64,000 nucleotides of DNA, from contig JAIUNP010000001.1 of the NCBI GenBank assembly GCA_020161975.1, positions 48,663 through 112,662 on the forward strand, written 5' to 3'. The notes under the pieces were generated by a model. That model saw nothing but the letters and a program-made list of their open reading frames with translations. It was not told the origin of the DNA and searched no databases. Origin of the DNA: Pseudomonadota bacterium (GTDB taxonomy: Bacteria; Pseudomonadota; Alphaproteobacteria; Rhizobiales; Beijerinckiaceae). The translations under genes were made by a program, and so were the position numbers. Within the stretch, counting starts at the first letter, position 1. Each line of letters starts with the position of its first letter. Below are positions 62,663 to 64,000 of the stretch, piece by piece.

Positions 62663-62696
62663 TTTTTCTTTCGTTTATTCGAAAACGAAAGAAAAA
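62663..62696. promoter_or_regulatory. GlpR operator (14-bp-arm inverted repeat)
   Basis: TTTTTCTTTCGTTT (62663-62676) and AAACGAAAGAAAAA (62683-62696) form a perfect dyad around a TTCG core. It lies just before the glpR ribosome site. TTTCG/CGAAA half-sites are typical of GlpR/DeoR binding. Confidence 0.75.
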
Positions 62697-63040
62697 TCCA
62701 TGGAAACCAAGCTTGTTCGCGTCGGTGTGCAGGCGGCTTTGGTAATCTCCCGCGTCGCTGTGGCAACTTGCTCCGGCCAGACGCTTGAGATATTTAGAAT
62801 GATTTTAAAATCCAAAGGGTGCGGGCGTTGACGAGCTTCGACTACACGCGATCGGCACCGTAAACTTAACGGACATCTGTAAAAATCTCGCCCGTCGGTT
62901 TTGCTTATGCAGCTCACGGGCGTGCGATTTCATTCCACATCTGTATGGCGGCGCCTCGCATTTCGCGATGATGGTCTGATGAGATCTCGTGGCGTGGAAT
63001 GTGAAAAAGGTTAGCAACAGGGTCATGAATTGAAACGAAA
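62697..63040. other. Gene-free region upstream of glpR and left of the IS element
   Basis: About 340 bp with no supportable gene. It should hold the glpR promoter near 62700-62810, where the DNA around 62780-62815 is A+T-rich. The rest, to the IS left end, looks like ordinary intergenic DNA with no clear structure. Confidence 0.5.
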
Positions 63041-63093
63041 TGAACCGCGCCGGGTTTGCCGGAGGCTCCAACTTTTGAGAAAGTGGAGCCATC

Positions 63094-63420
63094 ATGAGCA
63101 AGACAACGAACAAGTTTTCACCTGAAGTCCGCAACCGTGCCATCCGTATGGTGCTTGACCACGAGGCCGAGCATCCATCACGCTGGGCTGCCGTTTCATC
63201 AATCGCGGCCAAGATCGGCTGCTCACCAGCCACGCTGCATGAGTGGGTCAAGAAGACCGAGGTCGATAGCAGCAAGAAAGCAGGCCTGCCGAGCGATGTC
63301 GCCGAGAAGATGAAGGCTCTTGAGCGGGAGAACCGCGAGCTTCGTCAGGCCAACGAGATTCTGCGCAAGGCGTCTGCATATTTCGCGATGGCGGAGCTCG
63401 ACCGCCCATTGAAACGATGA
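63094..63420 (+). CDS. IS3-family transposase OrfA
   Basis: A 108-residue protein. The helix-turn-helix is [20 protein letters not shown] and [20 protein letters not shown]. The leucine-zipper-like end is [20 protein letters not shown] and [16 protein letters not shown]. The stop overlaps the OrfB frame (ATGA), where a -1 programmed frameshift normally makes the fused transposase. OrfA itself looks intact. Confidence 0.88.
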   Translation: MSKTTNKFSPEVRNRAIRMVLDHEAEHPSRWAAVSSIAAKIGCSPATLHEWVKKTEVDSSKKAGLPSDVAEKMKALERENRELRQANEILRKASAYFAMAELDRPLKR

Positions 63421-63812
63421 TTTCTTTCATCGACGAATACCGAGCGGTGTTCGGGGTCGAGCCGATTTGCAGGTTACTGCCGATTGCCCCGTCCACTTAT
63501 TACGAGAACATAGCCAAGCGCCAGGACGTGGATCGGCTGTCGATTCGCGCCCGCCGTGATGTCGTTCTGAAGGTCGAGATACGCCGTGTTTTCGACGCAA
63601 ACTTCCAAGTTTACGGCGTGCGCAAGATCTGGCGGCAATTGCAAAGAGAGGGCTTTGACGTTGCCCGCTGCACCGTTGCCAGGCTTATGAAGGCCATGGG
63701 GATTGAGGGCATCATCCGAGGCAAGCCAATCAAAACGACGTTCCCGGACAAATCAGCGCCCAGCCCGCTCGACCGCGTAAACCGCCAGTTTGTCCGCCAT
63801 CAACGCCTATGA
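63417..63812 (+). pseudogene. IS3-family transposase OrfB, truncated
   Basis: 131 residues instead of about 280. It begins [20 protein letters not shown] and keeps the HTH_21 region (RRVFDANFQVYGVRKIWRQL) up to SPLDRVNRQF. After that the homology stops and five unrelated residues lead to TGA. The whole DDE catalytic domain is missing, so the element cannot move by itself. Confidence 0.82.
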
Positions 63813-63879
63813 GACAGAACTGGTTTAATTGAGAAGAGAGGATTTTCGGCTCATCGTAGCTCATTCAAAGGAAGCGAAG

Positions 63880-64000
63880 ATGAGACAGAAAACCGGGCCG
63901 CAGACATCGTCGGCCGAGAAGACGATCAAGGATATTCGCCGCGCGACGCGCAAGCTGCATTCGTCGGAGGAGAAAATTCGCATTGTGCTGGAAGGTCTGC
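63880..64000 (+). CDS. Second IS3-family transposase OrfA (partial, runs off window)
   Basis: The frame opens MRQKTGPQTSSAEKTIKDIR and continues RATRKLHSSEEKIRIVLEGL to the window edge. SAEEKIRIVLEGL-like sequence is typical of OrfA of a different IS3 subgroup. GGAAGCGAAG precedes the ATG. It probably belongs to an element whose insertion truncated the first one. Confidence 0.7.
   Translation, partial: MRQKTGPQTSSAEKTIKDIRRATRKLHSSEEKIRIVLEGL

Larger units (their letters stand above)
63041..63812 (+). mobile_element. IS3-family insertion sequence, truncated on the right
   Basis: The left end TGAACCGCGCCGGGTTTGCC at 63041 matches the usual start of IS3-group terminal repeats. It precedes a two-frame transposase (63094-63420 and 63417-63812). 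The second frame stops at about half its normal length, shortly before another transposase begins at 63880. No right terminal repeat is visible, so the element is incomplete. Confidence 0.75.

Noticed and set aside
62820..62900. tRNA-like fragment as an integration site near the IS elements
   Set aside because: No T-loop GTTCRA consensus or acceptor stem could be assembled.

Overview
The window looks like a chromosome segment of a Brucellaceae member (Ochrobactrum/Brucella group, Alphaproteobacteria). The grounds are the G+C-rich coding, the pcaDCHGB order with a divergent pcaQ, the glpD-S-T-P-Q-U-V-K glycerol operon of Rhizobiales, and short Rhizobiales-type intergenic repeats (GAGCAATTCCAGCAAAAG... 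and GAGCATGTCCAGCAAAAG...). No rRNA, tRNA or CRISPR array was recognised. Almost every base is coding, so the many long antisense reading frames were treated as shadows.

Region 1 (1-25.2 kb) is a catabolic island that funnels aromatic and hydroaromatic acids into protocatechuate and the beta-ketoadipate pathway. It starts with an IclR regulator, pobA (4-hydroxybenzoate to protocatechuate), a NIPSNAP protein and an AraC/PobR-like regulator. Divergent from these is a ketosteroid-dehydrogenase-like flavoprotein translationally coupled to two short-chain dehydrogenases. A five-gene branched-chain-type ABC importer follows, then an epimerase, a Gfo/Idh/MocA oxidoreductase, a two-domain 3-dehydroshikimate dehydratase (QuiC), a TetR regulator, AroQ and an NAD-type shikimate/quinate dehydrogenase. 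A polar-amino-acid-type ABC importer and pcaDCHGB with pcaQ complete the island. Together they would take up quinate/shikimate-like and possibly cyclohexane-carboxylate-like compounds and aromatise them. The ring-opened product is taken to beta-ketoadipate; pcaIJF must lie elsewhere.

Region 2 (26.2-34.6 kb) holds frmRAB-type glutathione-dependent formaldehyde detoxification with two operators on its promoter. It is followed by a TRAP dicarboxylate transporter (dctPQM) and the divergent DctS/DctR two-component system.

Region 3 (34.8-52.6 kb) is mixed. It contains an Rrf2 regulator, an aldo/keto reductase and a possible ATP-grasp gene remnant. Next is an unusual cluster: a DUF1989-GcvT fusion, a 58-residue membrane protein, an Amt transporter and an XRE-cupin regulator. 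Then come an MprF-like C-terminal protein, LysR/azoreductase, a TauE permease, a DUF294 nucleotidyltransferase paired with a membrane-anchored exonuclease, a FitAB/VapBC toxin-antitoxin pair and a Kef-type antiporter.

Region 4 (52.6-62.7 kb) is the complete glycerol operon glpR-D-S-T-P-Q-U-V-K, with a 14-bp-arm GlpR operator ahead of glpR. Region 5 (63.0-64.0 kb) is a truncated IS3-family element next to the start of a second one.

Part 2 highlights: the putative alicyclic-acid aromatisation module beside pobA, the DUF1989-GcvT/Amt/58-aa cluster, a coding sequence that starts inside an intergenic repeat, and a palindromic repeat family with covarying stems.
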